NCBI GenBank assembly: GCA_031835245.1
Contig: JAVKOQ010000013.1
Coordinates: 1 to 64,000 of the forward strand
Direction of reading: 5' to 3'
DNA from: Balamuthia mandrillaris
Lineage: Eukaryota > Discosea > Longamoebia > Balamuthiidae
DNA: 64,000 nucleotides
Below, in pieces: positions 32,315-43,445 of the stretch; position 1 is the first letter of the stretch, and the number at the start of each line of letters is the position of its first letter. The translations under genes and the position numbers were made by a program. The notes below the pieces were generated by a model. It ran no database searches, was not told where the DNA came from, and saw only the letters and a program-made list of their open reading frames with translations.

Positions 32315-32798
32315 CTCTCTCTCTCTCTCTCTCTCCTCTCCGCGCTCGCTCCTCTCGACACCTCTTTGGGTTTTGCCTTTGCCTGTTGCTGTTGGGACAA
32401 GCTTGGCAAGGGGGAGGCGTTTTGCTTTTTTTAAATGAAAAAATAAATAAATAAATAAAACATAAATAAATAAATGGGAGGAGGAGGAGGAGGAGGAGGA
32501 GTGTCAAAAATGAGGGTGTTTTCTTTTTTTTTTTCGCGGCAGCTTCTCTCTCTCTCTCTCTCTCTTTTTTCCTCGGCGCCTTTCCCACCTATCAGCAGCA
32601 CACCAGCCAGCCGTTATTATGAATTCATTGGATGAGGAGGATGATTAATGAAGTTTCCGCCTTATTGGTCGTTCTCTTTTTTCTTGTAGGCGCACCGCTG
32701 CGATAGAAACAAAGAGAGGATCTCTCGCGAGAGGATCCCCCGCACATCCTTCCAATCTCTTGCGTGCTTCTCCACAGGGTGCTTCGCTGTGGCGCTTA
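32315..32798. other. Spacer with GA, TAAA and GAG microsatellites
   Basis: No gene is seen. There are a CT run at the start codon (32311-32337), an ATAA tetranucleotide array near 32440-32475, a GGA array at 32476-32502 and another CT run at 32546-32566. It separates the TLC gene promoter from the 3' end of the Rsa3-like gene. Confidence 0.6.
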
Positions 32799-33668
32799 TT
32801 ACTCCTGCCGCAGGCAGAGAGCGCGTTCCTCTTGGGTGTAGGCCCGCATGCCCAAGCCCAGGCAATCCACCAAGAGTTCCAGCTTCTCCGGTGCCTCCGA
32901 GAGCTGCTCTTGCTCTCGTAACTGGTCCAACTCGTCGCCAAAGGTGGCTGTCATGGCTCTCATGAAATACTGCCGAAAGGCCTCTTTTGCTGCCGGAGTC
33001 TCTTCCTTCTGTATTACAGGATATAGCGTGCAAGCACATTTTCGTTACTGTCCATGTTTCAGCGTGTGCTTGTTGTCTCTGTTTTTGTGGAATGGAGGGA
33101 CAAACCTGAGCGGCAGAAGAGGTCGTGGATTGTGGTGTGGTATCATCAGCAGGTAGGGAATGCATCTCACTCCATGCAGCACATGCAATCAGTTCCTTGT
33201 TCAGAGATAAAGTGCGAGCGCCAGTCGAATGACTGCGTGGTGGCGCCGCTTTCCAGTCCTTTCCACGTTTCAACAAAAAAAGTTAACTTTGTGATGAGAC
33301 CACCACTTCTTATTTCCGGGAGGAGAGCAGCGTTCAGATTATACCTTTTGCAACAACCGCAACAGTGCAGAGTTGGAGTGCATCAAGTGGTCGTCAAGAA
33401 GGGAACGCTCCCGCTCTGAAGTGGATTGCTCCTCCGCCAACATGCGGTATATGCCGTCCAACGTCAACCGCTCGTTCGTTTGTTGCTGCTTGTGTTGGGT
33501 GGGCTCTGCACTCTTTTTCTGCTGTGGACGCTGCTGCTCCGTGATACCCACGGGGCCACGTTTCCGGTCCTTCTGCTTGGTCTGGTCCGTGAGCCGCCCG
33601 CCCCCACGAGGAAGAGAGCGCCGTTTCCGCGGAAACCCCGCCGCGTTCTCCTCCTCGAGCTTGTTCAT
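32799..33668 (-). CDS. Rsa3-like ribosome-assembly protein
   Basis: Start at 33668 (MNKLEEENAAGFPRKRR). The N-terminus is basic and Gln-rich with a nucleolar look (KKSAEPTQHKQQQ), then a helix (LTLDGIYRMLAEEQSTSERE and SALLRLLQKV). A middle exon near 33190-33110 reads LPADDTTPQSTTSSAAQ. The last exon carries the conserved C-terminal motif: AAKEAFRQYFMRAMTATFGD, then ELDQLREQEQLSEAPEKLEL, then LVDCLGLGMRAYTQEER, ending LRQE with TAA at 32799-32801. The pattern of an aromatic helix, a Thr/Phe block, DELDxLR and a Leu-rich helix ending in an aromatic and EE fits the Rsa3 domain, a factor for 60S assembly. The call is by motif memory. Exon limits between 33340 and 33010 are approximate. Confidence 0.5.
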
Positions 33669-33854
33669 GGTGCCGCTACCCACTTTCTTTTCTTCTTCTT
33701 CTTCGTTCTTATTTCGTGTCGTCACGAATAAAATTCTTCTGAGAAAAATCCACCACCAAAATACATTTTTCTTTGCCCACCACCGCCATACCACACCTCC
33801 AGACATACAGCCCGCGCAGCAGCCGCAGTAGAGGCAAACCACAACAGGCCGGTC

Positions 33855-36800
33855 ATGAGCACGAACTCTTCCGCTTCTCCCTCTTCTGCCTCTTCTTCTT
33901 CGTCGAGTACCACGAGCGCTAGCTCCGCTCTCTCGTCCTCGCCAACCTCTTTTTCTTTTGGGTCCGCTCCTGGTGCTCCTTCTGCGCTCTCGGCGAGTGG
34001 AACTACCGCCACCTCTTTTACTTTTACGTTTGGCCCAACCCCAACCCCTACCCTAGTGGCCACTTCACCTGATCCCTCTTCTGGTTCCGCCTCCACCACT
34101 TCTCCCTCTTCTTCTTCGTCAAGTACGACGAGCGCTAGCTCCTCTCTTTTCTCCTTTGGCTCAACGACAACTACTACTACTCCCGCAGCCACCTCTTTCA
34201 GTTTTGGACAGTCAACCAGCGCCGCCTCCACTACTCCACAAAGTGGTCCGTTATTCTCCTTTGGCCCCACCGCTCCTTCTTCTTCTTCTCCTTCGACAAC
34301 GAGCAGCAGCCTGTCGTTTACTTTTGGGTCAACGGGCGGCGCCGCTGCTACTACTCCTTCTGCCTCTTCTGCCTTCAGCGGCGGCCCCACTTCCTTCGCT
34401 TTTGGCTCCACAACAACTCCCTCTGTTTGGTCAAGCTCCTCCTCTTCCGCTTCGTCTTCTCTCTTTGGTTCTTCTGCTCCTTCGCCCTTCACCGTCACTC
34501 CCTCCTCAAATGATGAATGGAGTTGTTCGGCGTGCACCTATCTCAATCCCAACAGCAGCAGGTTTTGTGCTATGTGCAGCACAGCAAAGCCTACGTTCCT
34601 CATCTCCAACCCTTCCGCGGCGACAGCGTCACGTCGTGCCTCCGTTGCTTACGTAAGACCGCCGTTCGTGCCGCCGAGGTGCAGTGTGGGACCGCCGCCC
34701 TTCCTCAACATGCAAAACATAACCGCCATGGACGAGTATCAGAGCCTAAGTGCTGAAGAGCTTCGTATGGCTGACTATGCACGATTGGGTGTATGTTACT
34801 TTTGCTCTGCTCTCTGCTCTCTTCTCTGTTTCTCTCTCTGCTCTCTCCTCATCAGCAACAATGCCAACAATGTCTTTTTCTTTTTTTCCTTTTGTTTTAA
34901 TCTGGTTTTTACGAACAGTTGGCAGACTACGCAACAGGACCTCAGGTGGGCGATCTGCGAGGTAGGTATACGCTTTTTTTTTTTTGGTGCTATGTGTTTC
35001 CTCAGTTCACACCGACATTTTATGATGACTACAAGCATTACTCATTTTTTTCCTTTACCATTTTTGCAGGTTTGTCATCCGCTATTGCTGGCAATGCGGT
35101 GGAGACGGACAGCGTCAGCCAGGTTCGTTTTCTGTGTTTTACTTAACAGGGTTCTTAACCCCTGTAATGGCCACCGCAACGTTTGACGCTGTGTTAAATG
35201 TATTGCCTCTGCTAACACATATTACTTTTCAATGCAGAGCCTGGCGAAAGTATTTGAAGAGCAGGACACACGCTTCTCTGATGTTACCATCAATGTGGAT
35301 GGAAGAACAATTCATGCTCATAGAGCCATTCTGGCTTCTCGCTCTTCAGCCTTCAGAGAAATGTTTGCAACCAAGGCGAACGACAGGCAACAAAGAAAGG
35401 GAAAGGAGAAAAACGAAGAAGAAGAAGAGGAGGAGGAAGACCGCAATGAAGCAGCGAAGACTTGTATAACTATTAAGGATCATACTTATGATGTGCTAAT
35501 GATCCTTCTCCGTTTTTGCTATAGCGGAAAGTTGACAGCGCTGCTGGAACGGCTTCCACAGCAAGTCTCTGAAGGTGCGTCTGTGGAGAGCGCTTCAACG
35601 CCATCCGACGATACAGAGCAAACAAAGGAGGAAAACGGTAAGAACCTTCCCTTGCTCTGTAGTCTTTATTGTTGAAATTCTGCTCATCGTATTTCATATT
35701 ACACTCAAAAGCAGCGGAAGTGAGCCAAGACTTGGAAAAAGAAGATGAGGTCTTGCAGCTTCTCAAAGCTGTTGGCAAGGCGGCCAACGACTTTAAATTA
35801 ACCCACTTGAAGTCATCTTGCGAAGAGTTATTGGCAAAGCGCTACGTCAACAACTTGAGTGTTGTCCCTTTGCTTTGTTTCACACAAGAGATTGATGCGC
35901 CACTGCTGAAGGTTTGTACTTTAGTACCCTAAACCTATCTTTTTTGATAACGATTTTTAATGGTGTAGAGGACGTGCTTGGACCACATAATTAACTTTGA
36001 CAAAGCTGGCTTATCCTCACCCGACTCTTCTTCCACTTCCTCCTCTCCCCCTTCCTTATCATCATCACTGGACAAGCCGCTAAAGCTTCAACTGCTGGCC
36101 AGGTTGTCTACTCGTCTTCAAGAGAAAACATATGTAAGTGTGAGAGGCATGAATCTTGGTAATCCATTTGCAACTGCCGTTGATAGCGAGTCTTCTTCAG
36201 CAAACGGCAACACCCCTTCAACTGCTGCCTCTCAATCAACAACTACTCTGCTTTCAGGAGGTGGGTTTGGTGCATTTGGAGGAGGTACGACCACACTTGG
36301 AGGAACCGGAGGAGGTGGCTTTGGAGGCTTTGGAACTGGTGGAGGTTTTGGAACAGCGGCAGCAGGGGGTGGCTTTGGAAATCGAGGTGCTTATGGTAGT
36401 GGCTTTGGCGGATTTGGCAACGCGGGAGGGTTTGGTGGCGGCTTTGGCAACGGTGCTATGGCGACAGGTGGCAGAGGCTTCGGTACTGGAGGCACTGGTG
36501 CTTGGCGTGGTTTCGGCGGCTTTGGCAACGCTGGAGGGTTTAGCGGCGGCTTCGGCAACGGTGCTTTGGCGACAGGTGGCGGAGGCTTCGGCACTGGCGG
36601 CTTTGGCGGCGGTGGCTTCGGGGCTGGAAGCGGTTTTGGCGGGAATACTGGCTTTGGAACGAGAGGGAGATATAACTTCAATTCTTTTGGAAGAGCGTTA
36701 GGACCGAGAGGAGCTTTTGGAAATGCCGCCACTGCGACCACTCTTGGGGGCTTCGGAAACAGCGGCAATACCTTTGGAGGAACTGGCTTTGGGACGACAA

Positions 36801-38110
36801 GCACCACGTTTGGGACCAGTGGAACAGGTTTTGGAACGGGAGCTTTTGGAAATGCCGCCACTGCAACCACTCTTGGGGGCTTCGGAAACAGCGGTAATAC
36901 CCTTGGAGGAACCTCTACCGGAGGGGCTGGCTTTGGTGCAGGTGGCTTTGGACGTGGCGGTACGTTTGGTGGGGGAGGAGGATTTGGGAGTAGTACTTTA
37001 GGAACGGGAGGGTTCGGCACCGGTGGAGGCGTTGGAAGCACAAGCAGCACACTTGGTAGTGGTACTGCCTTTGGAACAGGAGGAAGCTTTGGAAGCCTAA
37101 GCAGCACGTTTGGTGGAGGAAGCACAAGCAGCACACTTGGTAGTGGTACTGCCTTTGGAACAGGAGGAGGTTTTGGGAGCACAAGCAGCACACTTGGTAG
37201 TGGTGCTACCTTAGGAACAGGAGGAAGCTTTGGAAGTAGTGGTAATGCCTTTGGAGGGACCTCTATCGGAGGAACTGGCTTTGGTGCAGGTGGCTTTGGA
37301 CGTGGCGGTGCGTTTGGTGGGGGAGGAGGATTTGGGAGTAGCACTTTAGGAGTGGGTGGCGGTTTTGGTAGTGGTACTGCCTTTGGAACAGGAGGAGGTT
37401 TTGGGAGCACAAGCAGCACACTTGGTAGTGGTACTGCCTTTGGAACAGGAGGAGGCTTTGGAAGTACCCTATCTGGAGGAGCGACGAGCACCAGCGGTTT
37501 TGGAAGTACAACACAATCAACAATTTCTACACCATCAACTTCGGGTGGCCTCTTTGGATATGCCACCAGCGGAAGCGCGAATAGCACAAGCGGGGGTTCG
37601 CTGTTTGGTGGCATTTCATCAGCATCTACACCACCTCCGGGGACCAGCGGGTTTGGTAGTACCAGCAGCGGCAGCGGGAATAGCGCAAGTGGAGGTTCGC
37701 TGTTTGGCACCACAGTTTCGTCAACTTCATCAGCGTCATCCACGTCATCAAGCGGCCTGTTTGGAAGTAGTACCTCCAGTGGAAATGGCGGTAATCCAAG
37801 TGGAAATTCGCTTTTTGGAGGTACTCCAACATCTTCGGGTGGCCTCTTTGGAACTGCCACAGGTGGAAGTAGCACAACTTCGCTGTTTGGTACCACTTCC
37901 ACACCCTCGACAACATCTTCTTCAGTTTTTGGAAGCGCCGCTACTCCTTCGTTTGGTGCACCAAGCAACAGCAGCACTGGCAGCAACACCGGCAGCGGAA
38001 GCGGGAATGGCACAAGTGGAGGTTCGCTGTTTGGCACTGTTTCATCAACATCATCAACATCATCAAGCGGCCTGTTTGGAAGTAGTACCCCCAGTGGAAA
38101 ATGGCAGTAA
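33855..38110 (+). CDS. Nup98-like FG/GLEBS protein fused to a BTB domain
   Basis: Exon 1 (33855-34790) has FG motifs in Ser/Thr/Pro-rich sequence (SFSFGSAPG, LFSFGST), a RanBP2-type finger (EWSCSACTYLNPNSSRFCAM plus C) and, at its end, ITAMDEYQSLSAEELRMADY. The last matches the Nup98 GLEBS region (consensus ITAMxEYxxxSxEELRxxDY), which binds Rae1/Gle2. Exons at about 34920-35125 continue in frame. Exons from 35238 encode a BTB/POZ domain (DTRFSDVTINVDGRTIHAHR, ILASRSSAFREMF) and a BACK-like helical part (FKLTHLKSSCEELLAKRYVN). The final exon from about 35970 is about 600 residues of GFG and GLFG-like repeats. BTB domains often recruit CUL3, GLEBS and FG repeats belong to nuclear pores, so a pore-linked CUL3 adaptor is possible. 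The stop is at 38110; an alternative 3' splice could extend it. Confidence 0.85.
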
Positions 38111-38335
38111 TCCAAGTGGAACACCTTCCAAACCGACAATGTCATACACTTTCGGTCTTTGGTGGCGGAGGTTCGGGGTCGACTGATGGTGGCAGCAACA
38201 GGAGTGATAGCTAAAGTGAAAACTTTCCCTTCCTCCAAACTAAAACAAAAGGGACTTGTTGTTTATGCTGTATATTCTATGAATTCTATTCTTGTACACT
38301 CTCTCCCTTGTTGGTACCAATAAACTTTTTCGTCT

Positions 38336-39722
38336 TCAACCAGAAGTGTGGGGCAAGCCCCAACCCAATAGCTCGCAGAACCGCTTCACCAAGGTTTGAC
38401 AATCACCCAGGCATATGACGTCCCTTTTGGTGCTGTGGTTGGGCCTTCTCTCACCAAACACCAAATCATCAACGCTGCGCACTCCGCTTTCTGCTGATGA
38501 GGATGGCTCCATGTGCACCTGAAAGAAAGATGAGCACAGTTGAACGAGAAATAGTCTAACGGTTAGTGAGAGGCGGAGGAGCAAAGATGGATACCCGTGT
38601 TTGGTTGAGCAGGAGGCGAGGGGTGCTCTCTGATACCATTCCCACCAGCTGTGAAAAGGGTTGTACTTGCAGAGAAGTGCCTATGATGATAAGCAAGTCA
38701 CACCGCGACAGGTCTGCCTTGCTCTGAGTGAACACATGCGCAGGCAATGGCTCCCCGAAGAATCTGCTAGCAACGCAGGCAGATGGATAAGCAGACAATA
38801 CCACAAGGAAACACAAACATCGTGGAGAGGTGAACATACACAACATCTGGCTTTACAAATCCACCGCAAGCCTCACAGGTGGGTATCATCAACTCTTGGC
38901 AAGCTGTTGTGCCTTTATCTGCTGCAGCAGCAGCAGCAGAAGAAGAACAAGAACTGGGTTGCAGGTTCACCTGCCACCGCCGTTGTTGCTGTTGAATGAG
39001 CTGCAGCACTCGTTCGGGCTGAGGATAGGGCTTTCGACAAGCGACACAGCTGGCCGTTCGGAAGGAGCCATGGGCCTGCACCACTGCATAGCGAGGAAGA
39101 CCAGCCGCCTCTTCCAGCCCATCTATGTTTTGAGTGTAGACCCGCAGCAGCACTCCCTTATCGTGCAGCAGCCGCAGAAAGCGGTGTACCGTGGTTGGTT
39201 CGTAGCCATAGCTGTTCCCTCTCTCATCGGAAGAAGAGGGAAAGAAGAGCTCTCCCACCAATCTGTAGAACGGTTCTGGATCTTCTTTGAAGCAGCTCAG
39301 CGTGAACAAGTCCCTTGGGTCGGAGAGATTATGCTTTTTCCGAAGTGTAGCGTACGCCCCTGTTCGCAAACAGGAGAGGAAGTTGAGGGGGAAGAAAGAG
39401 GGATGTATGTTACATTTGTTGAAGCGCTAAGTTCCACGAAATGTACATACCACTGTTGGGGCTACGGAAATCAGGTATACCTGCTCAACAACATGGTTAC
39501 AAGAACGTCGAGGGAGAAATGTGTGCGTAGGTGTGATTGTGAGAACGTGCCTGCTGCCACGCTGATGCCAGCGCCTACCATCACAACCACATTTTTGCAC
39601 TTGCCCTCTCGCAGACAGCTGGCCACTTTCTCGAGGCTCAAGTCGCCTTCCAACACAACATCGTGGCAGCGGCTGCACTCTTCTTCCTCTTCCTCCGCCA
39701 AGCTGAACTGGTAGTTCCCCAT
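38336..39722 (-). CDS. SIR2: Sirtuin NAD-dependent deacylase (SIRT1/2-like)
   Basis: Sirtuins remove acyl groups from lysines using NAD. Start at 39722 (MGNYQFSLAEEEEEEC). The Rossmann motif is NVVVMVGAGISVAAG, continued after an intron by IPDFRSPNSG. Then come ATLRKKHNLSDPRDLFTLSC and VYTQNIDGLEEAAGLP, and the catalytic His in VVQAHGSFRTASC. The zinc site uses CVACRKPYP and CEACGGFVKPDVV, with a Ser/Gln-rich insert between them. LLIIIGTSLQVQPFSQLV and LLLNQTR bind NAD. The C-terminus has LVFGERRPNHSTKRDVICLG. All key residues are present. The intron inside the NAD loop appears to begin with GC rather than GT. Confidence 0.93.
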
Positions 39723-40078
39723 TGCTCCTCCGCGTTGCAGGGAGCAAAGCCGTGGTGAAATGACGTCACCTCAATAAAAGTTCTCAGTGGGGCTGTTTTA
39801 CTAATTGATTTGTCTAAGAGATCTTATAAACAATGTAGTCCTGGATAATGGATGGAAAACAGGGGTTTCCAAAGCTGGTCCTTGGATACAAGGACAACCA
39901 CTACTACAAGCTTTTTAATGAGTCATGAAGTTTTAAACTTACTTTCTATAAGATAGTCTTAATGAATTTTTCCTCATTTTATAAGCCTTACAAGGAAGGT
40001 CAACACCAAGGTAGAAGAAACCATTAATACTAACTAAAAATGAAAGAAAGCAGGGCAACAAAATAAAAGGCAATCAGT
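39723..40078. other. AT-rich spacer, no gene seen
   Basis: Between the sirtuin start and the decayed transposase. The sequence turns AT-rich at about 39780. It marks the left border of the 39.8-48.5 kb island. No open frame of note. Confidence 0.6.
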
Positions 40079-42068
40079 CTATGTCACAAATATTAATAAA
40101 AAGAAAAGGAGAAGAAAGGGGGGCAATAACCAACGCATTTGCAATTGAGCAGTAGGGAGTAAGTAAGGCAAAGCAGCTCTTGTGTTCCCCAAAATATCAT
40201 TGTCAATACTTCGGTGAGGAACAAGAGGAGGAATGGAGGTGAAGTGATCAGGAAAGCCTTCCATCAAATCCAAAGGCTCACTGAGTAGTGAATCCAAGTT
40301 GAGTTGATAGCGAATGAGGAAAGAGGATGGCTGTTGTGGATCTTTGTTAAACATAAAAAATAAAGGTTGAGAATGGCCCACAATATTTCACATAAAAGGT
40401 TGAAGCCAAGATTTGAAATCCCAAATTAATTCCGTTGGTTGAAGATCTGGCCGGAACTCTGTGGTTACATAATAGGCGTTATGCACAAAGGTGGAAAAAT
40501 CTTGTAAGCTTTCGATATTGTGTTTTAGAAGTGCTCTATGCATTGTTGAAAACATCTGGTCAATGTCTTCATGCATGTGGCCAGAAGGAAGGTAAGAAAG
40601 CTTAATATGCTTAAACAGATCCATATGTAATAGCCATCCACAAAAAGCAAAAAGGAATCTGTTTTTGTTTTCTCAATAGCAATTATCTGCTTGAAGATAA
40701 AGGGTAGAAGGACGGTACGGAAGTTGAGGAAGTAAGGTGGTAAGATAATGAAAAAGATGGGATATAATCACGTTGGCATCATCAGAAAATGTGTTGAAGT
40801 GGTGCTGTAAATATCATTTGCATGTTGAATGGTTGATGATTCCAAAACACTTCAGTCCAAGTTGCTTTCGGTTGTTCCAAGCCTTGGGGAGTATATGAAG
40901 ATGAGGAAGTGGGATGGCCTCTGTGTAATCAAGAATTAGGGACATAATTGATGCTGGGGAGGCTTTGGCTTCTGCACGATGAGTGTAGTAGTCTTCTTTG
41001 TGACATCAAACAAATTGTAAATGTTGAGTCTGTTGCTAGGATTGCTGCCTTCAATCTGTATCCATTTTGCATGCTTTGAATAGGAGACCAGTTTACAACA
41101 GGTATCACACTTGCCAAGGCAGGTAATCTATTTGGTGATGAATGGCCAACGAAGGATTTAACTTATATTCACAATAGAAGAGAAAAAGAGATGATACCTA
41201 CCTTAGGAAAATGAACATTAACAAAATGGGTCTTAAGAAGTAGACAAAAACCAAAGTATGATATCAAATGTCCTGTTTCTAACACTGCAGTCATATGTTT
41301 ATAAATGGCCTCTCAAGTAAGAAAAACAGGCATGTAGATAGTGTTATCATTGGGCATGTGCTCTTCAATAGAATTAAAAAAGCTAGTAAGCCATGCTTTT
41401 GACAGGAGATGTGCTCTGCTATTTCGATGTTGTCCTGTATTACTGTGAATAACTACTTGATAACCACCTCTCCAAAGTAAAATACATTATTGAAGCTTGT
41501 TTTTGCTAATCCCATGCAATATTCGAAAAGCCATACAGCAGAGCAAATGACCATCTGCCACAAATTTGGGAAGGGTTACTGATGAGGAACAAGTGCCTGA
41601 GCTTGTAAATAAACAGGCCAAAATATGTTGACTTCTTGCTGTTTCTGTTGGCAGATTCCAAAAGTATTGACGAAATCCTTGAAAAGTACTCCATGGTAAT
41701 ATCCCCAAGCACTCTCGTTTACAACAATAACATCCCCAGGCACTCTTCATTCGAGTTGTAGAAGTTATATAATTCGCCTTCACCATAAGAATGTTGGAGT
41801 GGATGGATGTGCTCACGTGTGCACAATTTGAAGTTGATGGGCTGTTGGGAGTGAAAGATGCCTGAGGAGGAGTAGAAGAAGTGCAGGAAGTGCACATGCA
41901 TGTGCAATTTGAAGTTGATGAACTAATGGGGGCAAAAGAAGAAGACGCCTGAGGGGAAGTAGAAGGAGTTCTGGAAGTGCACATATGTGCATAATTCGAA
42001 GTTGATGGACTAGTGGGGTAAAAAAAGAAAGAGTTTAAGATGTTCTTGAAGTGCATGCATGTGCGCAT
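40079..42068 (-). mobile_element. Decayed DDE-type transposase (DUF7869-like)
   Basis: The minus strand reads from 42068 with a Ser/Thr/Cys tandem peptide region (three copies of an STSNxxxMCTS unit), then HLLCCMAFRILHGISKNKL. Next come KAWLTSFFNSIEEHMPNDN, FGFCLLLKTHFVNVHFPK and KCDTCCKLVSYSKHAKW. The core has SIMSLILDYTEAIPLP, then LYLQADNC, an in-frame TGA at 40673-40675, then ENKNRFLFAFCGWLL. It ends with the hallmark SGHMHEDIDQMFSTMHRALL. The family is known to me as DUF7869-like proteins with DNxxRENKNR and GHTHEDIDQxFS motifs, presumed DDE transposases. About five in-frame TGA, one TAA and at least one frameshift (near 41000) interrupt it. At 40673 the family residue is Arg, so CGA to TGA is the likely change. 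Confidence 0.7.
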
Positions 42069-42930
42069 TGTACAGAAGATGAATTAGTGTGATACATGAA
42101 GGAGATTGAAAAATAATAAAGAAAATATGGTTCAAAAAACGACAAAAGTAGTGAAAAATAGTGAAAAAGCATGTGAATGGTATCTAACAAAATAGAAAAA
42201 CTAAACTGAACTGAAATAGTTCTAAACAGTATTTATTGTTGGTTCAGGACAAGCTATTTCAGTGTACAATATCTGATCAGTTTATGTACAACTCAGATAC
42301 CAACAATTCATGTCATTATGACTTCCTGTCGACACTCTCCCTGGATACCTCCAAATTTTCTCACCCTTTTTATTTTCCCCTTTTTCTTGCGACACATTCA
42401 AAGCACACACTTTGATCCACACCTTTTTTATGTGAATAAACCCAGAGTCGCTTATGTGCCATCCCTTTCTTGATCCGCAGGGTTATTCCCCATCAAAGGA
42501 ATTTCTTTTTCATTGCTTTAAAAGTACATCAAGGAAAAGGAAAAAGGGAAAAGGAAAACAAGAAAAACTTGAGAGTTGGCATTCTATGAGGAGTCTTGAG
42601 GTAAGTGTTGATGATTTTACTAACATATTATCTCAATAAATATAAGAACTAAGACAACAACATACTTACAAACACACTAATTCTCTACCTTTTCATGAAA
42701 TAAATAAATGTTTGGCTTCCATCTTTCTCTTTGTTTCTTTCTTAGTTCAGAACTAATGTACACATCTCCACAAATGAGCAGAGAGGATGAGTGGGTAGGA
42801 AGAACCACACCCACAAGTTGAGTCAAATGCTAACTACATCTGTCTAAACTTTATAGTATATTAAGAATAAACTTCTTAGAGTACCTAAGAAACCACCTTC
42901 TTCGAAAATTGTGACTAGAACTCCGAAGGA
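42069..42930. other. AT-rich spacer, no gene seen
   Basis: It probably contains the upstream end of the transposase element. A short frame at 42454-42639 has no recognisable motif. Nothing else is supported. Confidence 0.5.
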
Positions 42931-43304
42931 GTTCCTCCAATCCATTATCACAACACAACAACTTTGTACTCACCCTCAAACCACCAACCAGCAGAGAGAG
43001 GGCACAGGGCTCGAGCTCCGTTAGTGGAACCAACCTTCCGCAAGCAGAAGGCAAGAGACAGCAAAATCCGCTGTGGTGTAGTCGGTAACACTGTTGGCTT
43101 TCACCCAGCTACCCCGGGTTCCTCCAATCCATTATCACAACACAACAACTTTGTACTCACCCTCAAACCACCAACCAGCAGAGAGAGGGCACAGGGCTCG
43201 AGCTCCGTTAGTGGAACCAACCTTCCGCAAGCAGAAGGCAAGAGACAGCAAAATCCGCTGTGGTGTAGTCGGTAACACTGTTGGCTTTCACCCAGCTACC
43301 CCGG
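42931..43304 (+). repeat. 187-bp tandem duplication at a tRNA gene
   Basis: Bases 42931-43117 and 43118-43304 are copies at an exact offset of 187. The word GTTC stands at both junctions and again at 43305, so the duplication was probably made through 4-bp microhomology within the tRNA T-loop sequence. The copies look identical, so it is recent. Confidence 0.95.
43067..43121 (+). pseudogene. Truncated tRNA-Glu copy
   Basis: The first 55 or so bases of the tRNA-Glu gene, identical to 43254-43308 up to the T-loop GTTC, then switching to the start of the second duplication unit. It lacks the 3' half of the T arm and the 3' acceptor strand. Both internal promoter boxes are not complete, so it should not be functional. 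Confidence 0.9.
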
Positions 43305-43324
43305 GTTCGATTCCCGGCAGCGGA
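43254..43324 (+). tRNA. tRNA-Glu (anticodon TTC)
   Basis: A 71-base cloverleaf. The acceptor pairs TCCGCTG with CAGCGGA. D arm: GTGT AGTCGGTA ACAC. Anticodon arm: GTTGG, loop CTTTCAC, CCAGC with one G-U pair, anticodon TTC. T arm: CCGGG TTCGATT CCCGG. A box and B box (GGTTCGATTCC) are present. Runs of T at 43328-43346 form the Pol III terminator. No intron. The 3' CCA is not encoded, as expected. Confidence 0.96.
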
Positions 43325-43445
43325 GATTTATTTTTACTTTTTTTTGTAAATAATCAAAGCAGGTCTTTCTAATAAGAGCAAACCAAGAACCACTCCAATC
43401 TTATCTTCCCTTTATGAGTATTGTGAGAGAGAGAGAGGGATTGGC

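Noticed and set aside
36391-38238. Antisense 615-residue open frame over the FG-repeat exon
   Set aside because: It is the reverse of Gly/Phe codons and gives only Pro/Leu/Lys repeats; the plus strand has spliced domains in frame.
43067-43121. A second functional tRNA-Glu gene
   Set aside because: The copy stops in the T-loop and lacks the 3' acceptor strand.
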